Source: Atlantibacter hermannii
GTDB lineage: Bacteria > Pseudomonadota > Gammaproteobacteria > Enterobacterales > Enterobacteriaceae
Direction of reading: 5' to 3'
Assembly (NCBI GenBank): GCA_900635495.1
Contig: LR134136.1
Coordinates: 4,464,001-4,528,000, forward strand
DNA length: 64,000 nucleotides
Under the pieces are notes generated by a model that did not search any database, was not told where the DNA came from, and worked only from the letters and a program-made list of their open reading frames with translations. The first letter of the stretch is position 1; the number at the start of each line of letters is the position of its first letter. The translations under genes were made by a program, and so were the position numbers. Positions 33,318-46,938 of this stretch are shown one piece after another.

Positions 33318-36104
33318 TTAGTGCGCCTGATCCCAGTTTTCACCGCTTCCCACTTCCACCAGCAACGGAACATCCAGTTTCATGCTGTTTTCCATAAGCT
33401 CATGGATCTTTTCTGAGACGGCGGCAACGTCATCTTTATGCACTTCAAACACCAGTTCATCGTGCACCTGCATGATCAGTTTCACGCGCGGCTGTTCTTT
33501 CTCAAGCCAGGCATCCACCGCGATCATGGCACGTTTGATGATGTCTGCTGCAGTGCCTTGCATAGGCGCATTGATGGCTGCGCGTTCTGCGCCGGCACGG
33601 CGTGCGGCGTTGCTGGATTTGATGTCCGGAAGGAACAGACGGCGTCCGTCCAGCGTTTCCACATAGCCCTGCTCTTTCGCCTGCTGGCGGGTTCGTTCCA
33701 TATACTCGCGCACGCCCGGATAACGCTCAAAGTACAAGTCCATGTATTTTTGGGACTCTTTACGCGGGATATTGAGCTGGCGTGACAGACCGAACGCGCT
33801 CATGCCATAAATCAGGCCGAAGTTAATCGCTTTAGCGCTGCGTCGTTGCTCGCCCGACACGCTTTCCAGCGGCAAACCAAATACCTCCGCCGCCGTGGCG
33901 CGGTGAATGTCGAGCCCGTCAGCGAACGCGGTAAGCAAACCTTTATCGCGTGACAGATGCGCCATAATACGCAGTTCAATTTGCGAGTAGTCCGCTGAGA
34001 CAATCACATAATCTTCCGGCGCGATAAACGCCTGACGGATCCTGCGCCCTTCTTCGTTACGAACCGGAATATTTTGCAGGTTCGGATCGGTGGAAGAAAG
34101 ACGGCCCGTTGCCGTTACGGCCTGATGATAAGAGGTATGCACCCGCCCGGTTTTCGGGTTAATCATCAGCGGCAGCTTATCGGTATATGTGGATTTAAGC
34201 TTCGCCAGGCCACGGTATTGCAGGATCACTTTGGGCAGCGGGTAGTCGAGCGCCAGTTCTTCCAGCACTTCTTCCGACGTGGACGGCGCGCCGCCCGGCG
34301 TTTTCTTCAGCGGCTTAATGCCCTGCTTCTCAAACAAAATCGTTTGCAGCTGTTTGGTGGATGAGAGATTAAACGGCTCGCCCGCAATCTCATGAGCTTT
34401 TTGCTCCAGTTCAGCCAGACGCAGCGTGAGTTCTTCGGAATGACGATGCAAAACCGCCGGATCGATTTTCACGCCGTTACGCTCAACACGCGACAGCACG
34501 GGTACTAACGGCATTTCGATGGTTTCGAAAACGTGTCGCGGCCCTTTTTCTTTCTCAAGCTTCGGCCACATTTTCAGATGCAGTTGTAACGTGACATCCG
34601 CGTCTTCCGCGGCATAACGCCCGGCTTCTTCCAGCGCGATTTGGTTAAATGTCAGCTGGTTTTTACCTTTACCGGCAATCTCTTCAAAGGTAATGGTTTT
34701 ATGTTTCAGCCAGCGATCAGACAGGCTGTCCATGTCATGACGGCCAGCAACGCTGTCCAGAATGTAAGATTCAAGCATGGTATCGAAAGCAATACCGCGC
34801 AGCTCAACGCCATAGTTCTGCAAGACGCCGCGATCATACTTGAGGTTCTGCCCTACTTTACGGGCGCTTTCGCTCTCAAGAAGCGGTTTAAGCAGTTCCA
34901 GCACCCGCTCGCAGCTTAGCTGTTCCGGCGCATCAATATAGTCGTGCGCCACGGGCACATAGGCTGCGACGCCAGGTTCCGTCGCAAAGGAGAAACCCAC
35001 CAGCCGTGCATTGTGGTTATCGAGGCTGTCCGTTTCGGTATCAAAAGCGAAGAACGGCGCTTTCTCCAGACGGCGAATCCACTCGGTAAGCGTTTTCTCA
35101 TCGAGAATGGTGACGTAATTATCGTAAGAGAGCACAGTAGCCGGTTCGTCAGGCTCTTCATTGATAACGATAGTTTCCTGCACTTTTGCCGCAGGCTTCG
35201 CGCCTTTTGCCTGAAGCCATTTACCGGCTTCAACATCCGCAGTCCAGCGTTTGAACTCATATTTTTTAAACAGATCAACAAGCACATCCACTACCGGCTG
35301 TTTCACTTCCAGCCGATCGCAGGTCAGTTCAAGTTCCACATCGGTTTTGATGGTGGCAAGCTGGTAAGAGAGATACGCCACCTCTTTATGTTCCGCGAGC
35401 TTAGCCGCCATCGTTTTGGCGCCACGGAAACTCAGGCCTGCGATTTTTTCCGGCTCGGCAAACAGCGTATCCAGCCCACCCAGGCCATGTAACAACGCCT
35501 GCGCCGTTTTCTCGCCTACGCCAGGCACGCCCGGGATGTTATCTGAGGAGTCACCCATCAGCGCCAGGAAGTCGATGATCAATTCCGGCGGCACGCCGTA
35601 TTTCGTCACCACCTCTTCAGGGCCGAGAATGGTATTTGTCATCGTGTTGATAAGCGTAATGTCCGGCGTAACCAGCTGGGCCATATCTTTATCGCCGGTA
35701 CTGATCAGCACCGGACGGCCTGCTTTTTCTGCTTCGCGGGCCAGCGTACCGATAACGTCGTCAGCTTCAACACCGGAAACGGCCAGCAACGGCAGCCCCA
35801 TCGCTTTTACCATGGCATGCAGCGGTTCGATTTGCGCTCTCAGATCGTCGGGCATTGGCGGGCGATGTGATTTGTAATGCTCAAACAGCTCATCACGAAA
35901 TGTTTTGCCCTTGGCATCAAAGACCACTGCGGCATGAGTAGGTTGATACTGCATCAACAGGCTACGCAGCATATTGAGTACGCCGTACATTGCCCCCGTC
36001 GGTTCGCCTGCGCTATTAGTGAGCGGAGGGAAAGCATGATATGCCCGGTACAGGTAAGAAGAACCATCAACGAGGATTAGGGGATTTTCTGGAATTTGAA
36101 CCAT
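33318..36104 (-). CDS. polA: DNA polymerase I
   Basis: A 928-residue repair and Okazaki-fragment-processing polymerase, same length as E. coli. The N-terminal 5'-3' exonuclease (about residues 1-320, with LVDGSSYLYRAYHAF and STGDKDMAQL) is followed by the proofreading exonuclease (about 325-520; FAFDTETDSL, YAAEDADVT) and the polymerase domain (TGRLSS, VSADYSQIELR, the O-helix RRSAKAINFGLIYG, VHDELVFEV). All catalytic acidic residues seen are intact. Start MVQIPENPLIL. It is followed by spf. A DnaA box lies 126 bases upstream of the start. Confidence 0.99.
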   Translation of the reverse strand: MVQIPENPLILVDGSSYLYRAYHAFPPLTNSAGEPTGAMYGVLNMLRSLLMQYQPTHAAVVFDAKGKTFRDELFEHYKSHRPPMPDDLRAQIEPLHAMVKAMGLPLLAVSGVEADDVIGTLAREAEKAGRPVLISTGDKDMAQLVTPDITLINTMTNTILGPEEVVTKYGVPPELIIDFLALMGDSSDNIPGVPGVGEKTAQALLHGLGGLDTLFAEPEKIAGLSFRGAKTMAAKLAEHKEVAYLSYQLATIKTDVELELTCDRLEVKQPVVDVLVDLFKKYEFKRWTADVEAGKWLQAKGAKPAAKVQETIVINEEPDEPATVLSYDNYVTILDEKTLTEWIRRLEKAPFFAFDTETDSLDNHNARLVGFSFATEPGVAAYVPVAHDYIDAPEQLSCERVLELLKPLLESESARKVGQNLKYDRGVLQNYGVELRGIAFDTMLESYILDSVAGRHDMDSLSDRWLKHKTITFEEIAGKGKNQLTFNQIALEEAGRYAAEDADVTLQLHLKMWPKLEKEKGPRHVFETIEMPLVPVLSRVERNGVKIDPAVLHRHSEELTLRLAELEQKAHEIAGEPFNLSSTKQLQTILFEKQGIKPLKKTPGGAPSTSEEVLEELALDYPLPKVILQYRGLAKLKSTYTDKLPLMINPKTGRVHTSYHQAVTATGRLSSTDPNLQNIPVRNEEGRRIRQAFIAPEDYVIVSADYSQIELRIMAHLSRDKGLLTAFADGLDIHRATAAEVFGLPLESVSGEQRRSAKAINFGLIYGMSAFGLSRQLNIPRKESQKYMDLYFERYPGVREYMERTRQQAKEQGYVETLDGRRLFLPDIKSSNAARRAGAERAAINAPMQGTAADIIKRAMIAVDAWLEKEQPRVKLIMQVHDELVFEVHKDDVAAVSEKIHELMENSMKLDVPLLVEVGSGENWDQAH

Positions 36105-36529
36105 ATTTTCCGTGCCTGATGTTTTGAGTTATCCCTAAAGGATGCCATAGCTGGCAAACAAATATGAACCTTTCAGTCCAGGATCCGGGAAACAATTCGC
36201 GATCTTAGCGTAAACTCGCAAGATCAACCTGTGGATAAGTGTGTGAACAAAACTTTTCATAATATATACGCGCTGCAAAAAGATGATAAACCAATTTAAA
36301 AAAATACTGTTTATCATGCAGTTAAGATTAATAATCGATCGACGATATTTCTTCCTCTCTCAGAGACTTATTGTGGATATAAAATATTGTCGTCTGTGAC
36401 AAATCACTGTTAAATCCAATGGTTTCAGCGAAGCCAAATAGCCCCACGTTTCGGTTCGTCTTTAAACAGGGATTTCTGTTAAAATCCCCCGCCTGCGCAC
36501 ATTAGCGGCGTACCGTTTCCCATAACTCC
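36105..36529. other. polA-yihG divergent intergenic region
   Basis: An AT-rich 425-base gap with promoters for polA (minus) and yihG (plus). It holds the perfect DnaA box listed at 36230-36238, a purine-rich hairpin-poor stretch, and a TTAAAAT -10-like box at 36479-36485 before yihG. No small gene was supported. Confidence 0.5.
36230..36238. promoter_or_regulatory. Consensus DnaA box upstream of polA
   Basis: TGTGGATAA is the exact complement of the strict DnaA box TTATCCACA, 126 bases upstream of the polA start. DnaA control of polA has been reported in E. coli, to my recollection. Confidence 0.7.
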
Positions 36530-37453
36530 ATGAATAAAATCATTATGTCGAAATTGATTGCGGCGATAACGCTGTTTTTAAGTATCGCGCTGACTATTAT
36601 AGTGACCGTTTTTTGCTCGGTTCCGATCATTGTAGCGGGGATATTAAAACTTTTACTGCCTGTTCCTGCGGCGTGGCGGGCCATTTCCGCTTTTTGTAAT
36701 TTTATGATGTATTGCTGGTGCGAAGGCCTTGCCGCGCTGTTAAAACTTAACCCTCATTTACAGTGGGATGTTGAGGGGCTCGAAGGACTTAACAAGAAAA
36801 ACTGGTATTTGCTGATTTGTAATCACTATAGCTGGGCTGACATCGTTGTACTTTGTGTGCTGTTCCGTAAGCATATTCCGATGAATAAATATTTCCTTAA
36901 GCAACAACTCGCCTGGATCCCTTTTATCGGACTGGCGTGTTGGGCACTGGATATGCCGTTTATGCGGCGCTATTCGCGCAGTTATTTATTACGTCATCCG
37001 GAACGGCGCGGAAAAGATGTTGAAACGACTCGACGCTCCTGCGAAAAATTCCGCCGACAGCCAACAACCATCGTCAATTTTGTTGAGGGATCGCGTTTTA
37101 CCGAAGAAAAGAGCCTGCAGTTACGCTCACCTTTCCGGCATTTGCTTCCACCGAAAGCAGCGGGTATCGCCATGGCGCTTAATGTGCTCGGCTCGCAATT
37201 CGATAAGATGTTAAACGTCACGCTGTGTTACCCGGAAAATAGTGCGACGCCTTTTTACGATATGCTCAGCGGTAAATTAACCCGTATTGTAGTGAGGATA
37301 GAATTGCTGCCGGTTGCGGAAGAGTTGCATGGGGATTATGTCAATGACAAAAACTTTAAGCGTCAGTTCCAGCTATGGCTTAATGCGATATGGGCTGAGA
37401 AAGATAGCCTGTTGGAAAGCATAAAACAGCAGTACAAAAAAGCCGGTCATTGA
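36530..37453 (+). CDS. yihG: Lysophospholipid acyltransferase YihG
   Basis: A 307-residue inner-membrane acyltransferase of the PlsC family; E. coli YihG acylates lysophosphatidic acid and affects chain composition and motility. It has an N-terminal membrane segment (AAITLFLSIALTIIVTVFC), the catalytic HX4D in NHYSWAD, then FVEGSRFT (motif III) and PPKAAGIAMAL. Start MNKIIMSKLI at 36530; the region before gives no better in-frame start. It is convergent with dsbA, with the terminator stem running through its stop codon. The E. coli neighbour yihF is absent. Confidence 0.93.
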   Translation: MNKIIMSKLIAAITLFLSIALTIIVTVFCSVPIIVAGILKLLLPVPAAWRAISAFCNFMMYCWCEGLAALLKLNPHLQWDVEGLEGLNKKNWYLLICNHYSWADIVVLCVLFRKHIPMNKYFLKQQLAWIPFIGLACWALDMPFMRRYSRSYLLRHPERRGKDVETTRRSCEKFRRQPTTIVNFVEGSRFTEEKSLQLRSPFRHLLPPKAAGIAMALNVLGSQFDKMLNVTLCYPENSATPFYDMLSGKLTRIVVRIELLPVAEELHGDYVNDKNFKRQFQLWLNAIWAEKDSLLESIKQQYKKAGH

Positions 37454-37465
37454 CCGGCTTTTTGT
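37436..37465. terminator. Bidirectional terminator between yihG and dsbA
   Basis: Stem AGCCGGTC/GACCGGCT (37441-37448 and 37452-37459), preceded by six As and followed by Ts. It overlaps the yihG stop and serves dsbA on the minus strand too. Confidence 0.85.
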
Positions 37466-37472
37466 TTGAAAC

Positions 37473-38096
37473 TTATTTCTTCTCGACCAGGAATTTCACC
37501 GTGTCGGCATATTGCTGGACAAAAGCATCCATATTGCTGGTATCCATACCCTGAGGATTCAGCTGATATTTACCGTTAACAAACATCGCCGGCACGCCGC
37601 GCAGGCCAAGATCGGCGGCCGCTTTTTCCTGTTGAGCAACCAGTGATTTCACGACGAAGCTGTTCCAGGCGGCATCGTACTCTTCAGCTTTAATACCGGC
37701 ATCAATAAACACTTTGCGAATGTCCGCGACTGTCTGCACCGTTTGTGTTTTCTGGACGGCTTCAAACATTGGCGCGGTAATTTTATCTTCAACGCCAAGT
37801 GCAATCGCAACGGCCCAGGCTTGCGTTAAATCCTTGCCCAGCGGCCCCAGAAACTCGACGTGATACTTCGTCATCTTCGTGCCTTCCGGCAGTTTCTTTT
37901 TGACGTTATCAGAAACATGGATCACTTCTTCAAACTGGTAGCAGTGCGGGCAGTAGAATGAGAAAAACTCAAGCACTTGCGGTTCGCCGACAACGGGTTT
38001 TTCCAGCGTCGTGTACTGTTTGCCGTCGGTGATTTGGGCAGCTGTTGCGCTAAACGCCAGAATCATACCCGCCAGCGCCAGTAATACTTTTTTCAT
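37473..38096 (-). CDS. dsbA: Thiol:disulfide interchange protein DsbA
   Basis: Periplasmic oxidase that introduces disulfides into exported proteins, including pilins such as those at the left of this window, whose Cys pairs depend on it. It is 207 residues from the ATG at 38096 (MKKVLLALAGM); a TTG two codons upstream is not needed. Signal peptide ends SATAA. The active site CPHC lies in FSFYCPHCYQFEE, and the cis-Pro loop is RGVPAMFV. It follows srkA by 27 bases in one operon, as in E. coli. Confidence 0.97.
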   Translation of the reverse strand: MKKVLLALAGMILAFSATAAQITDGKQYTTLEKPVVGEPQVLEFFSFYCPHCYQFEEVIHVSDNVKKKLPEGTKMTKYHVEFLGPLGKDLTQAWAVAIALGVEDKITAPMFEAVQKTQTVQTVADIRKVFIDAGIKAEEYDAAWNSFVVKSLVAQQEKAAADLGLRGVPAMFVNGKYQLNPQGMDTSNMDAFVQQYADTVKFLVEKK

Positions 38097-38123
38097 CTTC
38101 AACTCTCTCCTGAATATTACAGA

Positions 38124-39110
38124 TTAATACATTGGCGTTAATTGCAATGGAGGCTCATTAAGAACCCGCACTTGTTCATGAAACGTTGCCGTTTGCCTGC
38201 GCCAGTAATCTTCCTCGGTTAACCAGGGAAAATTACGGGGAAACGCAGGATCTTCCCAGCGCCGAATTAACCACGCCAGGTAATAAACCATACGCATCGC
38301 GCGTAACGGTTCAATTAAGGTCAGCTCGCTTAATTTAAACGGCGTGAACTCTTCGTAAGCTTCAATAATGGTCTCAAGCTGGATACGCTGTTCGGCGCGA
38401 TCGCCGTTTAACAACATCCATAAATCCTGAACGGCCGGTCCGTTGCGCGCATCGTCAAGATCCACAAATAACGGGCCATCACGCCAGAGAATATTACCGG
38501 GATGGCAATCACCGTGTAAGCGTAGCGTATCTGCGCGATTGTCCCAACGGCTACTTACCGCGTCGATCAATGCGTCAGTCGCGCTGAGGAAGGTATGCTT
38601 TAACGCGGAAGGGATCAATGAAGACGTTTCCAGCAATGCGCGCGGCTCATTAAGGTATTCATCAATGCCAATGGTAGGGCGATGCTGAAACAGGACGCTA
38701 CGGCCAACCTGGTGGATGCGTCCGAGATAACGACCAACCCACTCCATTTGATCGAGGTTATCCGTTTCATATTGACGCCCGCCGAGACTTGGGAAGACAG
38801 CAAAACGGAAGCCCTGATATTCCGGTAACGTCGTGCCGTTTAGCAACAGCGGGGCAGCCAAAGGTATTTCATTAGCCGCTAATTCCAGAGCAAATTCATG
38901 CTCTTCGAGGATCTGCGCATTTGACCAGCGCAGAGGGCGATAGAATTTGACGACATAGCGCTTGCGGTCTTCATCCTGAAACTGGTAGACGCGATTTTCA
39001 TAGCTATTCAGCGGCGTTAGCCCGGAATCAACACGGATGCCTTGTTCAAACAGCGCATCCATTATGATGTCCGGGTGTAACGTCTGGAAAGTAAAAGCGT
39101 TATCTGTCAT
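38124..39110 (-). CDS. srkA: Stress-response protein kinase SrkA (YihE/RdoA)
   Basis: A 328-residue Ser/Thr protein kinase with an aminoglycoside-phosphotransferase fold that counters MazF-type and oxidative-stress death in E. coli. The catalytic loop LHGDCHPGNILW and the metal-binding FVDLDDARNGP are intact. The start MTDNAFTFQTL at 39110 gives the E. coli length; the upstream frame has no ribosome site. It lies upstream of dsbA in one operon and downstream of yihD. Confidence 0.95.
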   Translation of the reverse strand: MTDNAFTFQTLHPDIIMDALFEQGIRVDSGLTPLNSYENRVYQFQDEDRKRYVVKFYRPLRWSNAQILEEHEFALELAANEIPLAAPLLLNGTTLPEYQGFRFAVFPSLGGRQYETDNLDQMEWVGRYLGRIHQVGRSVLFQHRPTIGIDEYLNEPRALLETSSLIPSALKHTFLSATDALIDAVSSRWDNRADTLRLHGDCHPGNILWRDGPLFVDLDDARNGPAVQDLWMLLNGDRAEQRIQLETIIEAYEEFTPFKLSELTLIEPLRAMRMVYYLAWLIRRWEDPAFPRNFPWLTEEDYWRRQTATFHEQVRVLNEPPLQLTPMY

Positions 39111-39185
39111 TCCGTAATCCAAAAACACAGCCAATGCTTCAGAATATCATCTCAGCGGCGTGCTGTTGGCTTCACTTACATGCTT

Positions 39186-39455
39186 TTACTCTTTAATCAC
39201 GCCACGCGCCCGGAGTAGCGCGGTTTTAAAGTCCTCTTCATAATCCTTTTTCAATCCCGGGATGGCTTCGTCACTGGCGCAATCCCGCATTTTCAGGTGA
39301 TATATCAAAATATCATCAGTGAGATCGACCAGATCGCCGTTAAAACCTGACTCTGTGGCCAGTTTTTGTAAAAATTGCAGCAAATTAAGATCGGGTTCTT
39401 TCTGCCAGGCAGGTTGAAGTAACTCAATCACTTCATTCAGGCGTTTGCATTTCAT
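39186..39455 (-). CDS. yihD: YihD family protein of unknown function
   Basis: An 89-residue cytoplasmic protein matching E. coli YihD in length and position, with conserved ends (MKCKRLNEVIELLQPAW and ALLRARGVIKE). No catalytic motif is visible. It has an AAAGGAG ribosome site. It is divergent from mobA, with about 70 bases between. Confidence 0.92.
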   Translation of the reverse strand: MKCKRLNEVIELLQPAWQKEPDLNLLQFLQKLATESGFNGDLVDLTDDILIYHLKMRDCASDEAIPGLKKDYEEDFKTALLRARGVIKE

Positions 39456-39523
39456 AGGGGCGCTCCTTTCTTTGAGAAAGACACGTTAACAGGGTCAAAC
39501 CCACATTAAAAGAGGCGATATTC

Positions 39524-40099
39524 TTGGCGAAGGTAACGGGTGTAGTGCTGGCTGGCGGACGTGCGACACGAATGGGCGGGAAAGATAAAGGCCTGTTATC
39601 ACTTAATGGCAAACCATTATGGCAACACGTGGCATCCCGACTTTTATCGCAGGTTGATAACCTGGTGATCAGCGCGAACCGCAATATCGAGCAGTATCAG
39701 CAAAGCGGTTTTCCCGTCATCACCGATACGCTGGCGGACTTCCCCGGCCCACTGGCCGGAATGCTGTCAGTCATGCAATCGGTCGACAGTGCATGGTATG
39801 TCTTCTGTCCCTGCGATACGCCAAATATTCCAGGTGATGTCGTATTACGCTTGCAGGTCGGCATCAATGGCGCACCGGCGGCATGGGTCAACGATTCACA
39901 TCGCGATCATCCCACTATAGCGCTGATTAACCGAAGCGTAATTCCGCTGCTGGAAGCATATTTAAGCAGCGGAGAACGGCGGGTAATGGTATTTCTGCGT
40001 CAAATCGGCGGGCATGCCGTCGTGTTTAATGACAGCCCACATTGTTTTGCCAATGTGAATACCCCTGACGAACTGGCCCACTGGCAGGAGAAGCAATGA
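39524..40099 (+). CDS. mobA: Molybdenum cofactor guanylyltransferase MobA, TTG start
   Basis: Adds GMP to molybdopterin to make the bis-MGD cofactor. It is 191 residues, starting at TTG 39524 (MAKVTGVVLAGG), ten bases after GAGG; no ATG upstream fits. The nucleotidyltransferase signature GVVLAGGRATRMGGKDKG, DFPGPLAGML and CDTPNIP are present. It overlaps mobB by four bases (ATGA). It is divergent from yihD. Confidence 0.94.
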   Translation: MAKVTGVVLAGGRATRMGGKDKGLLSLNGKPLWQHVASRLLSQVDNLVISANRNIEQYQQSGFPVITDTLADFPGPLAGMLSVMQSVDSAWYVFCPCDTPNIPGDVVLRLQVGINGAPAAWVNDSHRDHPTIALINRSVIPLLEAYLSSGERRVMVFLRQIGGHAVVFNDSPHCFANVNTPDELAHWQEKQ

Positions 40100-40608
40100 T
40101 ACCCATACTTGGCATTGTAGGATGGAGCGGCACCGGAAAGACAACGCTACTGAAAAAACTGATTCCGGCGTTGAATCAACGCGGTATACGAGTCGGGCTC
40201 ATTAAACATACTCATCATAATATGGACGTCGATAAGCCGGGTAAGGACAGTTATGAGCTACGCAAAGCAGGCGCCAGTCAGACCCTGGTCGCGAGCTCGG
40301 AGCGGTGGGCATTAATGACCGAAACGCCCGACGAAGCGCCACTCGATCTCCAGTATCTGGCCAGCCGCATGGATCAGCGTACGCTCGACATTATTCTGGT
40401 AGAAGGTTTTAAGCATGAAGCCATACCGAAACTGTTCCTTTACCGTGAGGGCGCAGGGCGTTCAGTTAACGAGCTTAGTTGCGATGAGTATGCTATTGCG
40501 CTGATTACGGATATCGATATCGCGTACTCTTTACCGGTTATAGATATTAATGATGCGCAGCAGGTAGCGGAGTTTATTGAAGCCTGGCTGAAAAAACAGA
40601 ATGTATAG
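40096..40608 (+). CDS. mobB: Molybdopterin-guanine dinucleotide biosynthesis adaptor MobB
   Basis: A 170-residue GTP-binding helper of MobA. The Walker A motif is GWSGTGKTTLLKKL near the N-terminus, then TDIDIAYSLP near the C-terminus. The start overlaps the mobA stop. It converges on the 5S end of the rRNA operon, which in E. coli is the rrnA flank. Confidence 0.95.
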   Translation: MIPILGIVGWSGTGKTTLLKKLIPALNQRGIRVGLIKHTHHNMDVDKPGKDSYELRKAGASQTLVASSERWALMTETPDEAPLDLQYLASRMDQRTLDIILVEGFKHEAIPKLFLYREGAGRSVNELSCDEYAIALITDIDIAYSLPVIDINDAQQVAEFIEAWLKKQNV

Positions 40609-40666
40609 ATGTAAACAGTGGTCGTTTAAGCATGAATTTGATGGTTTTTACGGTATTGCAGACAGC

Positions 40667-40692
40667 AAAAAGCCCGTCCTTACGGACGGGCT
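40667..40692 (-). terminator. rRNA operon terminator
   Basis: On the minus strand, stem GCCCGTCC/GGACGGGC with loop GTAA and five Ts, 13 bases after the 5S end. Confidence 0.9.
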
Positions 40693-40704
40693 TCTGCTTA
40701 TTTG

Positions 40705-40824
40705 ATGCCTGGCAGTTCCCTACTCTCGCATGGGGAGACCCCACACTACCATCGGCGCTACGGCGTTTCACTTCTGAGTTCGGCATGGGGTCAGGTGGGA
40801 CCACCGCGCTCTTGCCGCCAGGCA
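40705..40824 (-). rRNA. rrf: 5S ribosomal RNA
   Basis: Exactly 120 bases, from TGCCTGGCGG to the complementary TGCCAGGCAT. Followed by the terminator with no distal tRNA gene, as in E. coli rrnA. Confidence 0.98.
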
Positions 40825-40929
40825 AATTCTGTTCCACCTGCCGCGTGCTTGCGCACCGCCACAGATGTCTATCCGGTTAAGCTGAAAATTGTCTCTCACA
40901 CCACAACACCAAAACCACTCTGGCGTTGT

Positions 40930-43837
<2,908 letters not shown>

Positions 43838-43960
43838 TCACAACCCGGAGCAGTTTCGCTCTGTGTTGCAAGTGTTTGAGAGACTCTGGCATGACATCAT
43901 CATTTCCTGTTTCGGAGAAATGCGACGGCATGCCGTTTCAATTTTCAGCTTGTTCCGGAT

Positions 43961-43972
43961 TGTTAAAGAGCA
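43961..43972 (-). promoter_or_regulatory. boxA antitermination element before 23S
   Basis: TGCTCTTTAACA on the minus strand in the spacer between tRNA-Glu and 23S, identical to the leader boxA. It lets NusB-S10 and SuhB keep polymerase elongating. Confidence 0.85.
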
Positions 43973-44046
43973 AATATCTCAAACGTGACTGATTCAGTCA
44001 GTTTTGAGATATCATCGGTAACGCCTTTCACTCATTACCAAGCAGG

Positions 44047-44122
44047 TGGCGTCCCTTAGGGGATTCGAACCCCTGTTACCGCCGTGAAAGGGCGGTGTCC
44101 TGGGCCTCTAGACGAAAGGGAC
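44047..44122 (-). tRNA. gltT: tRNA-Glu (anticodon TTC)
   Basis: A 76-base tRNA with encoded CCA, from GTCCCTTTCGTCTAGAGG to GGGACGCCA. The anticodon TTC is at 44086-44088. The acceptor stem has compensating changes against E. coli (GTCCCTT/AAGGGAC). A single Glu tRNA in the 16S-23S spacer is typical of rrnB, C, E and G in E. coli, not of rrnA. The suffix letter of the gene symbol is only a guess. Confidence 0.97.
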
Positions 44123-44199
44123 ATATCTTTCGCAGACACCCTGCTTCTTACATCTATCAGACAATCTGTGTGAGCACTGCGCGGGCTGTATCTTTAAGG

Positions 44200-45741
<1,542 letters not shown>

Positions 45742-45871
45742 AAAGTTTGATGCTCGTGAATTAAACTTCGTAATGAATTACGTGTTCACTCAGAGACTTG
45801 ATAATTCTATTTGTACCCGGAGGTACTGAGATATCAATCCTGCGAGTGCCCACACAGATTGTCTGATAAAT

Positions 45872-45883
45872 TGTTAAAGAGCA
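45872..45883 (-). promoter_or_regulatory. boxA in the rRNA leader
   Basis: TGCTCTTTAACA on the minus strand, upstream of 16S, followed by the conserved leader that pairs with the 3' flank for RNase III processing. Confidence 0.88.
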
Positions 45884-45923
45884 GTTGCGACGCGGCTTTC
45901 AGCTCACTGTCGCGAGGTGGCGT

Positions 45924-45951
45924 ATATTACGACTTCCCGCTTCAGAGTCAA
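45924..45951 (-). promoter_or_regulatory. rRNA promoter P2
   Basis: Minus strand: -35 TTGACT (45946-45951), 16-base spacer, -10 TAATAT (45924-45929), then the GC-rich ACGCCACC discriminator. Confidence 0.9.
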
Positions 45952-46042
45952 GCGATTATTTTCGCTTTTCTCCGTGAAGCCCCCGGAGGAACTTCGCTGA
46001 CCGGCCGGCTTATTCGCCGTTGTTCCGTGTCAGTGGTGGCGC

Positions 46043-46070
46043 ATTATAGGGAGTAATCAGAATCTGACAA
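46043..46070 (-). promoter_or_regulatory. rRNA promoter P1
   Basis: Minus strand: -35 TTGTCA (46065-46070), 16-base spacer, -10 TATAAT (46043-46048) and discriminator GCGCCACC. An A/T-rich UP element (ATATTTTTAAAAAC) lies just upstream. These mark a strong, ppGpp/DksA- and NTP-responsive rrn promoter. Confidence 0.93.
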
Positions 46071-46223
46071 CCCCTGTTTTTAAAAATATTGACTGACCGT
46101 CTCTTTTTTATGCACATCACTCAATAATGCAGCAAATACGAAGGCATCTGCTGTTTTTTGCATCGAATTTACAGGGTGGGTGGCATACTACCTTTTAAAA
46201 CATCTCTATAAAGGGAATGCACG

Positions 46224-46919
46224 ATGCCTTTATCTGCACAACAATTGGCGGCCCAAAAGAACCTCTCGTATGTCCTTGCAGAGAAGCTGGCGCAACGTAT
46301 TTTGAAAGGTGAGTATGCCCCCGGGACGATTTTGCCCGGCGAGATCGAGCTTGGTGAATTATTCGGAGTCAGTCGAACTGCAGTCAGAGAAGCCGTGAAG
46401 ACATTAACGGCAAAGGGCATGGTGCTTCCCCGTCCACGTATTGGCACTCGGGTGATGCCGCAAAACAACTGGAACTTCCTTGATAAGGAATTGCTGAGTT
46501 GGTGGATGACCCAGGATAATTTTTCTGACGTTATTAATTACTTTCTGGTGCTGCGCACCAGTCTTGAACCTCAGGCTTGCGCGCTGGCGGCGCAGTACGG
46601 CACCGATGCGCAGAAAGCAGCGCTAAAAAATACCCTGAATGAAATGGTGGCGTTGAAAACTACCTTCGACAGGGAACTGTGGGTGGATGTGGACGTGTCC
46701 TATCATGAACAAATCTATGAAATGAGCGGTAATCCTTTCCTTACCTCCTTCGCCACGCTGTTTCATTCCATCTATTACAATTACTTCTCCTCTATTACAC
46801 ATAATGAAGTGATTCAACTTGAGCTTCATCAGAGGATTGTCGACGCCATTCTCAGGGGTGATGGCGAGAGCGCCTCTTCCGCCTGCCGCGAACTGTTGCA
46901 GGAGCCTGTTAAACCCTGA
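46224..46919 (+). CDS. yieP: GntR/FadR-type transcriptional regulator YieP
   Basis: A 231-residue regulator: N-terminal winged helix (about residues 12-75, LGELFGVSRTAVREAVKTL) and a C-terminal FCD ligand domain. It corresponds to E. coli YieP, which lies next to rrnC. The start MPLSAQQLAAQ follows AAAGGGA. It is divergent from the rRNA promoters and transcribed toward hsrA, 19 bases away. Targets are poorly known; the ligand is unknown. Confidence 0.94.
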   Translation: MPLSAQQLAAQKNLSYVLAEKLAQRILKGEYAPGTILPGEIELGELFGVSRTAVREAVKTLTAKGMVLPRPRIGTRVMPQNNWNFLDKELLSWWMTQDNFSDVINYFLVLRTSLEPQACALAAQYGTDAQKAALKNTLNEMVALKTTFDRELWVDVDVSYHEQIYEMSGNPFLTSFATLFHSIYYNYFSSITHNEVIQLELHQRIVDAILRGDGESASSACRELLQEPVKP

Positions 46920-46938
46920 CAGCATTGATAAGGTATTC

